From: Polyangiaceae bacterium
GTDB lineage: Bacteria; Myxococcota_A; Polyangia; Polyangiales; Polyangiaceae
Length of the DNA stretch: 54,187 nt
NCBI GenBank assembly: GCA_023150915.1
Contig: JAKLKA010000037.1
Coordinates: forward strand, 1 to 54,187
Reading direction: 5' to 3'
Below, in pieces: positions 26,266 to 35,598 of the stretch. Position numbers and translations under genes: made by a program. The notes below the pieces were generated by a model. That model was not told where the DNA came from and made no database searches. It saw only the letters and a program-made list of their open reading frames with translations. Within the stretch, counting starts at the first letter, position 1; each line of letters starts with the position of its first letter.

Positions 26266-27131
26266 CAAGCGCGGCGCAGCGCTTCCAAGATCTCGATCGT
26301 CGCGGTCGAACGGTTCAGCGTATAAAAGTGGATGCCCGGCGCGCCGCCTTCGAGCAAGGCGCGGCACTGGCCAATGGCATGCTCCACGCCCACCCGGCGC
26401 ACCTCGCGGGCGTCACCGTGCACGGCCTCGAGCCGGCCAAGCAGTTCCGCGGGAATTCGGGCGCCGCACATGGCGGTGAAGCGTTTGATCTGGCTCACGT
26501 TGGTGATCGGCATGATGCCCGCGATGATCGGGACGGTGATGCCGACGGCCCGGGCGCGCTCGACGAACGCGAAGTAGTCGCGGGTGTCGAAGAACAGCTG
26601 GGTCACCAGGAACCGTGCGCCGGCCTGGACCTTCTTCTCGAGGGCCGCCAGATCGGCCTCGGCGCTGGGGGCCTCGGGGTGCTTCTCGGGGTAGCACGCC
26701 CCGGCCAGGCAGAAGTCGTAGTGCGCCTGGACAAACTCGATCAGCTCGGAGGCGTGGGCGAAGCCGCCCTCGGCGACCACGAAGCTGCCAGCGCCCTGCG
26801 GCGGGTCGCCACGCAAGGCCAGCACGTTCTCTACCCCGCCGTCCCGCAGCTGGTCCAGCACGCCGCGGATCTCGGTGCGGCTGGCGCCCACGCAGGTGAG
26901 GTGGGCCATGCACTCGATGCCGGTCTCGCGACCGATCCGCAGGGTCAGATCGACGGTCAGGCGGCGGGTGCTGCCGCCCGCGCCGTAGGTGACCGAGACG
27001 AAGGTCGGAGCATACGGCGCGAGGTGAGCCACCGTCTCGAACAGACGCTCCTTGCCTTCTTCGTCCTTCGGGGGGAAGAACTCGAACGAGAACGACGGCT
27101 TCTTCGGCGCCAGCTTCTCGATGATCTTCAT
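26265..27131 (-). CDS. metF: 5,10-methylenetetrahydrofolate reductase
   Basis: MetF (288 residues) is a flavoprotein TIM barrel that reduces methylene-THF to methyl-THF for methionine synthesis. Family hallmarks are SFEFFPPKDEEGKE with the catalytic Glu, FVSVTYGAGGST, HLTCVG, LALRGDPP, CYPEKHPEAP, RFLVTQLFFD and PIIAGIMPI. The length is normal for the bacterial enzyme, and the N- and C-termini are intact. It is divergent from mpl across 57 bp. Confidence 0.96.
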   Translation of the reverse strand: MKIIEKLAPKKPSFSFEFFPPKDEEGKERLFETVAHLAPYAPTFVSVTYGAGGSTRRLTVDLTLRIGRETGIECMAHLTCVGASRTEIRGVLDQLRDGGVENVLALRGDPPQGAGSFVVAEGGFAHASELIEFVQAHYDFCLAGACYPEKHPEAPSAEADLAALEKKVQAGARFLVTQLFFDTRDYFAFVERARAVGITVPIIAGIMPITNVSQIKRFTAMCGARIPAELLGRLEAVHGDAREVRRVGVEHAIGQCRALLEGGAPGIHFYTLNRSTATIEILEALRRA

Positions 27132-27188
27132 GAGAGGCCGAAGCGTTTAGCAGGGTGCAGACCCGAGCGAAAGAGAGCGAGAGAAGGC

Positions 27189-28640
27189 ATGCACATTCAC
27201 GTGGTCGCGGTCGCCGGCACGGGCATGGGAGCCCTGGCCGGGTTGCTTCGAGAGCTCGGGCACGACGTCTCGGGCAGCGACGTCAGCTTCGACCCGCCGA
27301 TGGGCCCCGCCCTGGAAGCCTGGGGGGTCCGCACGCTGCCGGGCTTCGACGCCAAGAACCTTCAGCCGCGGCCCGACCTGGTGGTGATCGGCAACGTGTG
27401 CCGCCGGAACAACCCCGAGGCCGTGGCCGCCATGGAGGGTGGGCTCTCCTACACGCACATCGCCGGCGCGCTGCAAGAGTTCGTGCTGTCGAAGACGTCT
27501 CCACTGGTGGTCGCGGGCACCCACGGCAAGACCACCACCAGCGCCATGGCGGCGTGGCTGCTCGACGCCGTCGGGCGCGAGCCGGGGTTTCTGATCGGCG
27601 GCCTCCCCAAGAACTTCGCGCAGAGCTTCCGGGCACCGCGGTCGCGCGCTGCCCTGGCCGTGGAAGGGGCAATGCGGCGCGCGCCGTTCGTGATCGAAGG
27701 CGACGAGTACGACACGGCCTTCTTCGAGAAGACCGCCAAGTTCCTGCACTACTCGGCAGAGGTCGCGATCGTCACCAGCATCGAGCACGACCACATCGAC
27801 ATCTACCCCACGCTCGAGAGCTATCTGGACGCGTTCCGGAAGTTCGTCGCGGGCATTCCCGAGTCGGGCCTGGTGGTCGCCGCTGCGTCCGATCCGCTGG
27901 TGGTGCAGGTGGTGAACGCCTCGGCGCGGGCGCCGGTGGCCTGGTACGCGCTGGAGGGCGAGGACACGCACGGGATGGCACCCCACTGGCTGGCGGCGCC
28001 CGCCGAACAGCGGGCCGAGGGGACCACCTTCGACCTGTTCGCCGGGGGCGTGGCGGCGGGTCGCTTCGCGCTGAGGTCGCCGGGGCGCCACAACCTGAAG
28101 AACGCGCTCGGGGCGCTGGCGGCCTGTGCGCAGGGCTACGGCGCGCGACTCGGCGAGCTCGCCCACGCGCTGTCGCGCTTCGAAGGCGTGCGCCGACGCC
28201 AGGACCTCTTGGGCGAGCCCGGCGGCGTGTTCGTCTACGACGACTTCGCGCACCACCCCACGGCGGTCCGCGAGACCCTGGCCGCATTGCGACAGAAGCA
28301 TGGCGCGGGGCGCCTGCTGGTGGTGTTCGAACCGCGCAGCGCCACCGCCTGCCGAAACCTGCATCAAGCGGAGTACGTGAAGAGCTTCGACCTGGCGCAC
28401 GAGGTCCACTTCGCGCCGCTCGGCCGCGACAACCTGACGCCGGAGGAACGCCTGGACACCGGCAAGCTGGCGAGCGAGATCTCGCGCCGGGGTCCGCGCG
28501 CCGAAGCGCACACCAACCTGGGCTCCATCGTGCAGGCGCTGGCCCTGCGCGCAGAGCGCGGCGACGTGGTCGCGCTGCTCTCGAACGGCGCGTTCGGTGG
28601 GATCCACGACAAGCTGCTGGCCGCCCTCGCGGCGCGGTGA
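27189..28640 (+). CDS. mpl: UDP-N-acetylmuramate:L-alanyl-gamma-D-glutamyl-meso-diaminopimelate ligase
   Basis: Mpl (483 residues) is a Mur-ligase-family enzyme that re-attaches recycled murein tripeptide to UDP-MurNAc. The N-terminal HIHVVAVAGTGMGALAGLLRELG is the Mpl/MurC nucleotide fold. AGTHGKTTTSAM is the ATP loop, EGDEYDTAFFEK and SIEHDHIDIYPT are Mpl-type motifs that separate it from MurC, and DDFAHHPTAVR is the central ligase motif. The start at 27189 has GAGAAGG upstream. Confidence 0.93.
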   Translation: MHIHVVAVAGTGMGALAGLLRELGHDVSGSDVSFDPPMGPALEAWGVRTLPGFDAKNLQPRPDLVVIGNVCRRNNPEAVAAMEGGLSYTHIAGALQEFVLSKTSPLVVAGTHGKTTTSAMAAWLLDAVGREPGFLIGGLPKNFAQSFRAPRSRAALAVEGAMRRAPFVIEGDEYDTAFFEKTAKFLHYSAEVAIVTSIEHDHIDIYPTLESYLDAFRKFVAGIPESGLVVAAASDPLVVQVVNASARAPVAWYALEGEDTHGMAPHWLAAPAEQRAEGTTFDLFAGGVAAGRFALRSPGRHNLKNALGALAACAQGYGARLGELAHALSRFEGVRRRQDLLGEPGGVFVYDDFAHHPTAVRETLAALRQKHGAGRLLVVFEPRSATACRNLHQAEYVKSFDLAHEVHFAPLGRDNLTPEERLDTGKLASEISRRGPRAEAHTNLGSIVQALALRAERGDVVALLSNGAFGGIHDKLLAALAAR

Positions 28641-28715
28641 GCGTGGACGCCGAGCGGGCCGCGTGGGGCTCGTCTTCCGCCACGCTGACCCATTGCCAGC
28701 CCGGGCGAAGCCGAG

Positions 28716-28721
28716 TAACGA
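28716..28721 (+). promoter_or_regulatory. Start-proximal -10-like element (TAACGA)
   Basis: TAACGA lies 6 nt before the GTG at 28728. It is a weaker match than the TATACT elements. Confidence 0.25.
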
Positions 28722-28727
28722 GGCGCC

Positions 28728-29549
28728 GTGGGTGCGCACGGATCCCGTTCGCTGGCGGTGGGTCTGGCCGTGGCGTCGCTCGGCCGGCTGGCGATGGCTG
28801 CGCCCCTCGAGCACGACGAGCAGAAGTACTCGGCCTGGCAGTCCGATCAGCACACTTTCTACGCATCGAGCGCCAGCGACGCGGGCATCGTGTACGCGCG
28901 ACCGCAGCTCACGCTGGGCTACGGCGCGCCGTTCTGGGTGTTTTCGGGCTTCGACGGCTACCTGCTCTCGACCAACGGCTTTGCCGCGGCCTATGCCGGG
29001 TGGCGAGCGAGCTTGCCGTTCCTGGACTTTCAGATCGGGCGCCGGTGGAACTATCCGTTCAACCGGCGATACTTGCCGAAGAAGGCGAAGTACCGCGCGC
29101 GCGACCTCGATCTGAACGGCAGCGATCAGCGCGCCACCTATGCCGTGACCGAGATGGAATTCACGGTGCTCGCGCCGGTGCTGCACGGCGCGACCTTCCT
29201 CGAGCTGCACCCCATGTGGTTCGACGCGCCGAAGGGCACCTATGTGTTCGAAGAGGTGATGCGGGTGGTGGTGGTCCCCCCCTTCGCGATGCGCACGCGC
29301 CTGGGCTACGTCTACGGCGCCGGCGACCGCCAAGACGCCAAGGTCGGCGCGATGGTCGAGTACCTGGTGACGCCGGGTCGCCCGCGGCACACCACGCGCG
29401 TCGGCCCCCTGGCTCTGATCAGCTTCCGCAAGGACTTCGAGGGCCTCTTCACCGCCACCGTGGTCGTCTCGGGCCCAGACGATCTGGGCCTGTATGCCAG
29501 CACCTATGGTTTCGCCGGCGTGCGCTACCGCTGGGCCGCGCGCTTCTAG
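28728..29549 (+). CDS. Exported protein, possible outer-membrane beta-barrel
   Basis: This 273-residue protein has a signal peptide (LAVGLAVASLGRLAMAAP). The mature part alternates aromatic and polar residues in short strands (YARPQLTLGYGAPFWVFSG, TRLGYVYGAG, GLYASTYGFAGVRYRWAARF) and ends in Phe, as outer-membrane barrels often do. I do not recognise the family. It starts with GTG 28728, 87 bp after mpl. Confidence 0.6.
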   Translation: MGAHGSRSLAVGLAVASLGRLAMAAPLEHDEQKYSAWQSDQHTFYASSASDAGIVYARPQLTLGYGAPFWVFSGFDGYLLSTNGFAAAYAGWRASLPFLDFQIGRRWNYPFNRRYLPKKAKYRARDLDLNGSDQRATYAVTEMEFTVLAPVLHGATFLELHPMWFDAPKGTYVFEEVMRVVVVPPFAMRTRLGYVYGAGDRQDAKVGAMVEYLVTPGRPRHTTRVGPLALISFRKDFEGLFTATVVVSGPDDLGLYASTYGFAGVRYRWAARF

Positions 29550-29594
29550 CGCGGCGATGGCCAGCGCGCGCCGTGCGTGCCATCATCTTCGGCC

Positions 29595-31871
29595 ATGAGA
29601 GCAGTCACGGGGCTCGCCCACGCGGCGACGTTTCTTTCTTTGTCCATCGTGGCGCTGGCCAGCTGCGGGGACGACTCCGAGGGCGGCACGGCATCGAACG
29701 CTGGCGGCTCTGGGAACACCGGCGGAAGCAGCGGCACCGGCGGGGGCAGCGGCGATTCGTCGACCGACAGTCAGAGCTGCCAGCCCGGAAGCGCGTGCGG
29801 CGACGGCGGCATCTGCGCGGGCAACGTGTGCTGCGAGAAGGCCAACGCCTGCGGCGACGACTGCTGCGGCACGGGCGAATTGTGCTCGTTCCAGAAGTGC
29901 GTGACCCCGGGCAAGGCCTGCACCGAAAGCTCGGACTGCGCCGCGGGCGAGTACTGCGAGCTGGCGCTGGGTTCGGGCAGCGACGCGGGGACGCCCGGCG
30001 ACGCCGGCAGCTGCACCGGCGGGTATGTGGTCGGCGAGGGCAAGTGCTTGCCCAAGCCTCCGGTGTGCGCGGGCTCGGAGCCCAAGCCCGACTGCTTGCC
30101 GAAGTGCGAGCTGCCGCCCAGCACCGCGGCCTTCGATCCCGAGATCACGTACACCTGGGGCGGCGTCACCTCGCCGCCGTTCTCGAGCGACGTGATGATG
30201 ACCCCGATCGTGGTGCAGCTGGACGACGACAACTGCGACGGCAAGATCACCGAGCGCGACATCCCCGAAATCGCGTTCGTGACGTTCGCCAGCGGCGCGT
30301 ACGTCGGCATCGGAACCCTGCACGCCATCTCGATCGTCGACAAGAAGGTGGTCGAGAAGTTCAGCGTGCCAGGCATCGTCAACGCCATGAGCGAGCTGGC
30401 CGGTGGGAACATCGACGGCAAGCCCGGGAACGAGGTCGTGGGCTGCTCGGGGAAGACCGTCACCGCCTTCGACGGCGCCGGCAAGGTCATCTGGACCAGC
30501 CCCACCATCGGCTGCCGCGCGCCCGCGCTGGCCGACCTGGACGGCGACGGCGACGTCGAGGTGGTGGTCGAGGGCGGGATCTTGAACGGCAAGGACGGCA
30601 CCCTGAAGCACGCCTTCCCCACCGGCGTGAGCATCCCCTCGGTCTCGGATCTGGACGGTGACGGCAAGCTGGACATCACCAACGGCGGGCTGGCGTATCG
30701 CGGCGACGGCACGCTGCTCGCCAACTCGACCCACCCCTCTTCGTGGTCGGCGGTGGGCGACCTGGACAAGGACGGCAAGCCCGAGATCGTGGGCATCGAC
30801 CCTTCTACCGGCAGCCGGCGCATGCACATCTGGCGCGTCAAGTCCGGGGCGCCCGGCTACGAGCTGGTGCGGGCCCCGTTCGACATCCACGAGACCGCGC
30901 CGTCGAACCCCTGCGGGCACACCGCCGGCGGCGGCCCACCCACCATCGCCGACTTCAACGGCGACGGCACCCCCGACGTCGCGCTGGCCGGTTCCATTGC
31001 CTACGTGATCTTCGACGGCAAGAAGCTGATGACCCCGACCACGGCCACCAAGGACACGCTGCTCTGGCAGAGCGTGACTCAAGACTGCTCGTCGGCGGCC
31101 ACGGGCAGCTCGGTGTTCGACTTCAACGGCGACGGCAAGGCCGAGGCAGTGTATTCCGACGAGATCTACCTGCGCGTGTACGACGGGGCGACCGGCAACG
31201 AGCTGTGGAAGACCTGCAACACCACGGGGACCCTGATCGAGTATCCGGTGGTGGCCGACGTGGACAACGACGGCCAGGCCGACATCGTGGTGGCCTCGAA
31301 TGCGTACTACTTCAACTGCGGCGGCACCAAGCAGAGCGGCATCCGGGTGATCCAGAGCAAGAGCAAGTCGTGGGTGCGCACCCGGCGCGTGTGGAACCAG
31401 CACACCTATCACGTGACCAACGTGGCCGAAGACGGCACGGTGCCGAGCAAAGAGGTCCCGAACTGGACGGTGGCGGGCCTGAACAACTTCCGCCAGAACA
31501 AGCAGCCGGGCAGCGAGCTGTCGGCCCCCGACGCGACGGTGAGCGTGAAGCCGCGCTGTTCCGGCGCCTTTGGTGTGCTGGTCGAGGTGCGCAACCTGGG
31601 CAGCGCCCCGCTGCCGCCCGGCATCAAGGTCGAAGTCTTCTCGGGCAACCCGCCCAGCGGAACCCTGCTCACCACCACGGCCACCACGCTGCCGCTCTAT
31701 GCCGCCCAGGCCGAGGTGCTGGTGGTCGACCTTTCCACCGCGCCGGCCGACGTGAAGAGCGGCGCCACGCCCGTGTACGCCACGGTCACCCCGCCCACCG
31801 GCGTGGTCGAGTGCCGTACCGACAACAACAGCTCGCAGGCCGCCAGCGCGGTCTGCAGCTCGCCGAAGTGA
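29595..31871 (+). CDS. FG-GAP/VCBS-type calcium-loop lipoprotein
   Basis: This 758-residue protein begins with a lipoprotein signal (SLSIVALASC), a Gly/Ser/Thr linker (to about 55) and a Cys-rich stretch with CCGTGELC-like repeats (about 55-150). The main part is a beta-propeller-like array with at least six D-x-D-x-D-G loops: ADLDGDGDVEV, SDLDGDGKLDI, GDLDKDGKPEI, ADFNGDGTPDV, FDFNGDGKAEA and ADVDNDGQADI. An Ig-like CARDB segment (about 650-750) follows. This is a typical large myxobacterial surface lipoprotein; the ligand is unknown. ATG 29595 was preferred over GTG 29577 because it starts the signal peptide cleanly. Confidence 0.8.
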   Translation: MRAVTGLAHAATFLSLSIVALASCGDDSEGGTASNAGGSGNTGGSSGTGGGSGDSSTDSQSCQPGSACGDGGICAGNVCCEKANACGDDCCGTGELCSFQKCVTPGKACTESSDCAAGEYCELALGSGSDAGTPGDAGSCTGGYVVGEGKCLPKPPVCAGSEPKPDCLPKCELPPSTAAFDPEITYTWGGVTSPPFSSDVMMTPIVVQLDDDNCDGKITERDIPEIAFVTFASGAYVGIGTLHAISIVDKKVVEKFSVPGIVNAMSELAGGNIDGKPGNEVVGCSGKTVTAFDGAGKVIWTSPTIGCRAPALADLDGDGDVEVVVEGGILNGKDGTLKHAFPTGVSIPSVSDLDGDGKLDITNGGLAYRGDGTLLANSTHPSSWSAVGDLDKDGKPEIVGIDPSTGSRRMHIWRVKSGAPGYELVRAPFDIHETAPSNPCGHTAGGGPPTIADFNGDGTPDVALAGSIAYVIFDGKKLMTPTTATKDTLLWQSVTQDCSSAATGSSVFDFNGDGKAEAVYSDEIYLRVYDGATGNELWKTCNTTGTLIEYPVVADVDNDGQADIVVASNAYYFNCGGTKQSGIRVIQSKSKSWVRTRRVWNQHTYHVTNVAEDGTVPSKEVPNWTVAGLNNFRQNKQPGSELSAPDATVSVKPRCSGAFGVLVEVRNLGSAPLPPGIKVEVFSGNPPSGTLLTTTATTLPLYAAQAEVLVVDLSTAPADVKSGATPVYATVTPPTGVVECRTDNNSSQAASAVCSSPK

Positions 31872-31885
31872 GCGGCCCGGGCGGC

Positions 31886-33442
31886 ATGAGCACGGTCGCG
31901 AGCGAGAAAGAGCTGAGCGCGGGGCCCCCACAGGTCCTGAGCCAGGGCGAGATGTTCGAGGTCGAGGGTGAGATCGTCTCGCCCTTCAACAACCACGATC
32001 TTTCACCGGTGCGCGTCGGCGATCGCAAATGGGGAACGAAGGACATCGCCGCGCTCTGGATCTCGATGTCGGCCTGCGTTCCGACCTACATGCTGGCGTC
32101 CAGCGTGATCGCCGAGGGCATGAGCTGGTGGCAAGCGGTGCTCACCATCTTTCTCGGCAACACCATCGTGCTCTTGCCCATGGTCCTGAACGCCCACGCG
32201 GGCACCAAGTACGGCATCCCCTTCCCCGTCTACTGTCGGCCGGCCTTCGGCATGCTCGGCGCCAACGTTCCGGCCATCTTGCGAGCGCTGGTGGCCTGCG
32301 GCTGGTTCGGCATCCAGGCCTGGATTGGCGGCTGGGCCATCTACAAGATCCTGACGGTGTGGATCCCGAGCTGGGACAAGCTCGCCAGCTTGCCGCTCCT
32401 CGGCATCAACCTGCCGCAGCTGGTGTGCTTCCTCGCCTTCTGGGCGGTGAACATGCTGGTCATTTACAAGGGCATCGAGTCGATCCGGATCTTGCTCAAC
32501 ATCAAGGCCCCGCTCTTGATCGTGCTGGGCCTGGCGCTGCTCTACTGGGCGTACTCGCGCGCCGGCGGCTTCGGCCCGATGCTGGACAAGCCCAGCGCGT
32601 TCGACGCGGGTCAGCCCAAGGCGGGGCAGTTCTGGAAGTTCTTCGTCCCGGCCCTGACCGGCATGGTGGGCTTCTGGGCCACGCTGTCGCTGAACATCCC
32701 CGACTTCACGCGCTATGCCCGCTCGCAGCGCGATCAGGCCGTGGGGCAGGCCCTGGGGCTGCCGACCACCATGGGGCTGTTCGCGTTCATCGGCGTGGCC
32801 GTGACCAGCGCCACCGTGGTGATCTACGGCGAGACCATCTGGGATCCTGTGATCCTGATCACCCGCTTCAAGAACCCGGTCCTGCTGGTGGTCGCGCTGG
32901 GTGCGCTGGTGGTCGCGACACTCGCCACCAACATTGCCGCCAACGTGGTCAGCCCCGCGAACGACTTCGCCAACATCGCGCCGCAGAAGATCTCGTTCCG
33001 CACCGGCGGGCTGATCACCGGCGTGATCGGCATCCTGATCCAGCCATGGCGGCTGGTGTCGGACCCGACCGGGTACATCTTCACCTGGCTGGTCGGGTAC
33101 TCGGCGTTGCTCGGAAGCATCGGTGGCGTGCTGATCGCCGACTATTACCTGGTGCGCAAAACCCAGCTCGACCTCTTGGGGCTTTACGACAAGAGCGGCC
33201 CCTACTGGTACCGCGGCGGCTGGAACCCCATCGCGCTGATCGCGCTCGCGGCGGGCATCTTGCCCAACCTGCCGGGCTTCCTGGGCGTGGTGAAGTGGGC
33301 CACCGTGGGCGAGCTCTGGCTGAAGCTCTACAACTACGCCTGGTTCGTCGGCTTCGGCTTGTCGTTCGCGGTCTACGCCGGGCTCACGCTGGCACTGGCG
33401 AAACCCGCCGCCGGGGTGACATCGAGCGGCAGCAAAGCATGA
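31886..33442 (+). CDS. NCS1-family nucleobase/hydantoin:cation symporter
   Basis: This 518-residue, 12-helix permease belongs to the NCS1 (cytosine/purine/uracil/allantoin) family. The N-terminal LSPVRVGDRKWGTKDIAALW and the helix motifs GIPFPVYCRPAFGMLGAN, RALVACGWFGIQAWIGG and LSLNIPDFTRYA are family signatures. The neighbourhood points to uracil, dihydropyrimidine, hydantoin or ureido substrates. The hydrolase downstream starts 7 bp after its stop, so the two are probably cotranscribed. Confidence 0.88.
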   Translation: MSTVASEKELSAGPPQVLSQGEMFEVEGEIVSPFNNHDLSPVRVGDRKWGTKDIAALWISMSACVPTYMLASSVIAEGMSWWQAVLTIFLGNTIVLLPMVLNAHAGTKYGIPFPVYCRPAFGMLGANVPAILRALVACGWFGIQAWIGGWAIYKILTVWIPSWDKLASLPLLGINLPQLVCFLAFWAVNMLVIYKGIESIRILLNIKAPLLIVLGLALLYWAYSRAGGFGPMLDKPSAFDAGQPKAGQFWKFFVPALTGMVGFWATLSLNIPDFTRYARSQRDQAVGQALGLPTTMGLFAFIGVAVTSATVVIYGETIWDPVILITRFKNPVLLVVALGALVVATLATNIAANVVSPANDFANIAPQKISFRTGGLITGVIGILIQPWRLVSDPTGYIFTWLVGYSALLGSIGGVLIADYYLVRKTQLDLLGLYDKSGPYWYRGGWNPIALIALAAGILPNLPGFLGVVKWATVGELWLKLYNYAWFVGFGLSFAVYAGLTLALAKPAAGVTSSGSKA

Positions 33443-33449
33443 TCGAGCG

Positions 33450-34718
33450 ATGACGCTGGCCGCGCGACTGATCCAAGAGGCCGAGCGCGCCCGGGACGAG
33501 CTGTGTGATCTCACGGCGCGGCTGGTGCGCATCCCCAGCGTCAACCCGCCCGGTGAGCACTATCGAGACGCGGCCGAGCTCCTGGGCGGCGAGCTCGCGA
33601 AGAACGGCTACGCCGTGTCGTATCACGCGGCGGTCGGCCGGCCCGAGCACACGGCGCAGCACCCACGGGTCAATGTGGTGGGCCGGCTCGGGGAAGGCGC
33701 TCACCCCGCGGTCCACCTGAACGGCCATCTGGACGTGGTGCCGGCCGGCGAGGGCTGGACGGTGGACCCCTTTGCCGGCGTGATCCGCGACGGCAAGCTG
33801 TTCGGCCGAGGCACCGCCGACATGAAGGCCGGGATCGCGGCGGCAGTGCTGGCGGTCGAGGTCGCGCGACGTGCGGGCCTGAGCCTCCGCGGCAGCGTCG
33901 AGCTCTCGGGCAGCGTGGACGAAGAGAGCGGCGGCCAGGCCGGCGTCGCGTGGCTGTGCGAGCAAGGGGTGATCCGGAAGGCTCGCGTGGACCACGTGAT
34001 CATCCCCGAGCCGCTGAACCCGGACCGGATCTGCGTTGGGCACCGCGGCGTGTACTGGTTCAAGGTCACCGCCCACGGTCGGGTCGCACACGGCAGCATG
34101 CCGTTCCTGGGGGTCAGCGCCATCGATCAGCTGGCGCACCTGGTCGAGCGCGCGCGCACCGAGCTGGGGCCTGCGCTCCGCCAGCGCGTGACGGCAATGC
34201 CGGTGGTGCCCGAGGGCGCGCGCCACGCCACGCTCAACGTGAACTCGATCTCCGGGGGCCAGGCCGGTCGCGAGCCGCAGACGCCATGCGTGGCCGACAG
34301 GGCCGAGGCGATCTTCGATCGCCGCTTCTTGCTGGAAGAGGGTTTCGCTGGTGCGAAGGCCGAGATCGAGCAGCTCTTGGCGAAAGCTCAGTCCGAAGAT
34401 CCGTCGCGGCGCTACACGCTGGAAGATCTGCTGGTCTTCCACCCGGTCCAGACGCCCGCGGGCTCGCCGCTGGTGGCGGCGCTCGCGCGCGCCATCGGCA
34501 GCGTCTACGAGCGCGCGGCTTGCCTGGTGGCCAGCCCGGGGACCTACGACCACAAGCACTTCGCGCGTCTCGGTGGCATCGAGCACTGCGTCGCCTACGG
34601 CCCGGGCACCCTCGAGCTGGCGCATCAACCCGACGAGCACGTGCGGGTGGACGACCTGGTGCGAGCCACGGCGGTGATGGCGCTTACGCTGGCCGAGCTC
34701 GGGGTGTTCGCAGCGTGA
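33450..34718 (+). CDS. M20-family metallohydrolase (ArgE/DapE-like)
   Basis: This 422-residue zinc hydrolase has the family metal and catalytic sites: NGHLDVVPAG (H93, D95), GRGTADMKAG (D124), DEESGG (E158/E159), and PEPLN plus a late His (TYDHKHFARLGG). Members cleave N-acyl or N-carbamoyl amino acids. Beside an NCS1 permease and a beta-ureidopropionase, a role on an N-carbamoyl or N-acyl beta-amino acid is inferred, but ArgE- or DapE-type activity remains possible. Confidence 0.82.
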   Translation: MTLAARLIQEAERARDELCDLTARLVRIPSVNPPGEHYRDAAELLGGELAKNGYAVSYHAAVGRPEHTAQHPRVNVVGRLGEGAHPAVHLNGHLDVVPAGEGWTVDPFAGVIRDGKLFGRGTADMKAGIAAAVLAVEVARRAGLSLRGSVELSGSVDEESGGQAGVAWLCEQGVIRKARVDHVIIPEPLNPDRICVGHRGVYWFKVTAHGRVAHGSMPFLGVSAIDQLAHLVERARTELGPALRQRVTAMPVVPEGARHATLNVNSISGGQAGREPQTPCVADRAEAIFDRRFLLEEGFAGAKAEIEQLLAKAQSEDPSRRYTLEDLLVFHPVQTPAGSPLVAALARAIGSVYERAACLVASPGTYDHKHFARLGGIEHCVAYGPGTLELAHQPDEHVRVDDLVRATAVMALTLAELGVFAA

Positions 34719-34740
34719 GGCCGAACCGCGGGGACTGGGG

Positions 34741-34746
34741 TACACT
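34741..34746 (+). promoter_or_regulatory. Start-proximal -10 element (TACACT)
   Basis: TACACT ends 6 nt before the GTG at 34753. Confidence 0.5.
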
Positions 34747-34752
34747 GAGCGC

Positions 34753-35331
34753 GTGACCGCCCCGAGCCCCAGCGCTCCGATGACTGCCACCGAATACCTG
34801 GCCTGGGAGCGCGCTCAGCCGCTGAAGCACGAGTTCCACTTCGGCGAGATCTTCGCGATGTCCAGTGCCAGCCTGCGGCACAACGCGATCGCAGCGGCTG
34901 TCATCGCCGAGCTATCCGCACAGCTGCGAGGGCGGAATTGCCGCGTCCTGACCAGCGACCAACGGGTCGCGGCCCCCCGGGGCCAGCGCTACGTCTACCC
35001 CGACGCCACCGTGGTCTGCGGCGCGGCACAGGTCCAGCCGGGGGAGCTGGATGTGCTCGAGAACCCGAGCACCATCGTCGAGGTGCTCTCACCGAGCACC
35101 GAGGCTGACGACCGCGGCATCAAGTGGGAGGGCTACCGCCGGGTGCCCTCGGTGGTGGACTACCTGTTGTTCTCGCAGGACGAAGCCAGGATCGAGCATT
35201 ACCAGCGCCAAGCCGACGGGGCTTGGCGCTACCAGGTGCACGAGGTGGGCAGCAGCGTGGCGCTCACGAATGGCGCCGAGCTGTCGGTCGACGCGATCTA
35301 CGCGGGGGTGTTCGAGCTGGGCGGGGAGTAG
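34753..35331 (+). CDS. Uma2-family (DUF820) putative endonuclease, copy 1
   Basis: This 192-residue protein has the PD-(D/E)XK-like Uma2 fold. MTATEYLAWERAQPLKHEFHFGEI at the N-terminus is typical, followed by the catalytic-type YPDATVVCG and IVEVLSPSTEADDRGIKWEGY with an E-x-L followed by Lys. Function is not established for the family, which occurs in many paralogues in cyanobacteria and myxobacteria. It starts with GTG and is followed 2 bp later by a DUF3820 gene. Confidence 0.85.
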   Translation: MTAPSPSAPMTATEYLAWERAQPLKHEFHFGEIFAMSSASLRHNAIAAAVIAELSAQLRGRNCRVLTSDQRVAAPRGQRYVYPDATVVCGAAQVQPGELDVLENPSTIVEVLSPSTEADDRGIKWEGYRRVPSVVDYLLFSQDEARIEHYQRQADGAWRYQVHEVGSSVALTNGAELSVDAIYAGVFELGGE

Positions 35332-35333
35332 CC

Positions 35334-35567
35334 ATGCAGCCCCACGAGCTCGACCCCGAGGTCTTGCGTGAGCTCGTCGCCGCAAGCATGCCGTTCGGTC
35401 GCTTCAAGGGCCAGCAGCTGTACGAGCTGCCCGAAGCGTACCTGGTCTGGTTCTCACGCCAGGGCTTTCCGCCCGGCAAGCTGGGGCGGCAGATGGCCTT
35501 GATGCTCGAGATCAAGCACAACGGTCTCTTGCCTCTGCTCGCGCCGCTGATCGACGACCGGGGTTGA
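35334..35567 (+). CDS. DUF3820-family small protein
   Basis: This is a 77-residue protein with the DUF3820 signature MPFGRFKGQQLYELPEAYL followed by VWFSRQGFPPGKLGRQMALM. The ATG lies 2 bp after the Uma2 stop, so the two are likely cotranscribed. The domain is often linked to DNA or nucleotide functions, but its role is unknown. Confidence 0.8.
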   Translation: MQPHELDPEVLRELVAASMPFGRFKGQQLYELPEAYLVWFSRQGFPPGKLGRQMALMLEIKHNGLLPLLAPLIDDRG

Positions 35568-35598
35568 CGACGGCGGGGTTGTTGAGAAGGCTCGCGGT

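Noticed and set aside
29583-31931. A 782-codon minus-strand frame over the calcium-loop lipoprotein
   Set aside because: It is antisense to a protein with a clear signal peptide and D-x-D-x-D-G repeats; the minus-strand translation has no recognisable features.
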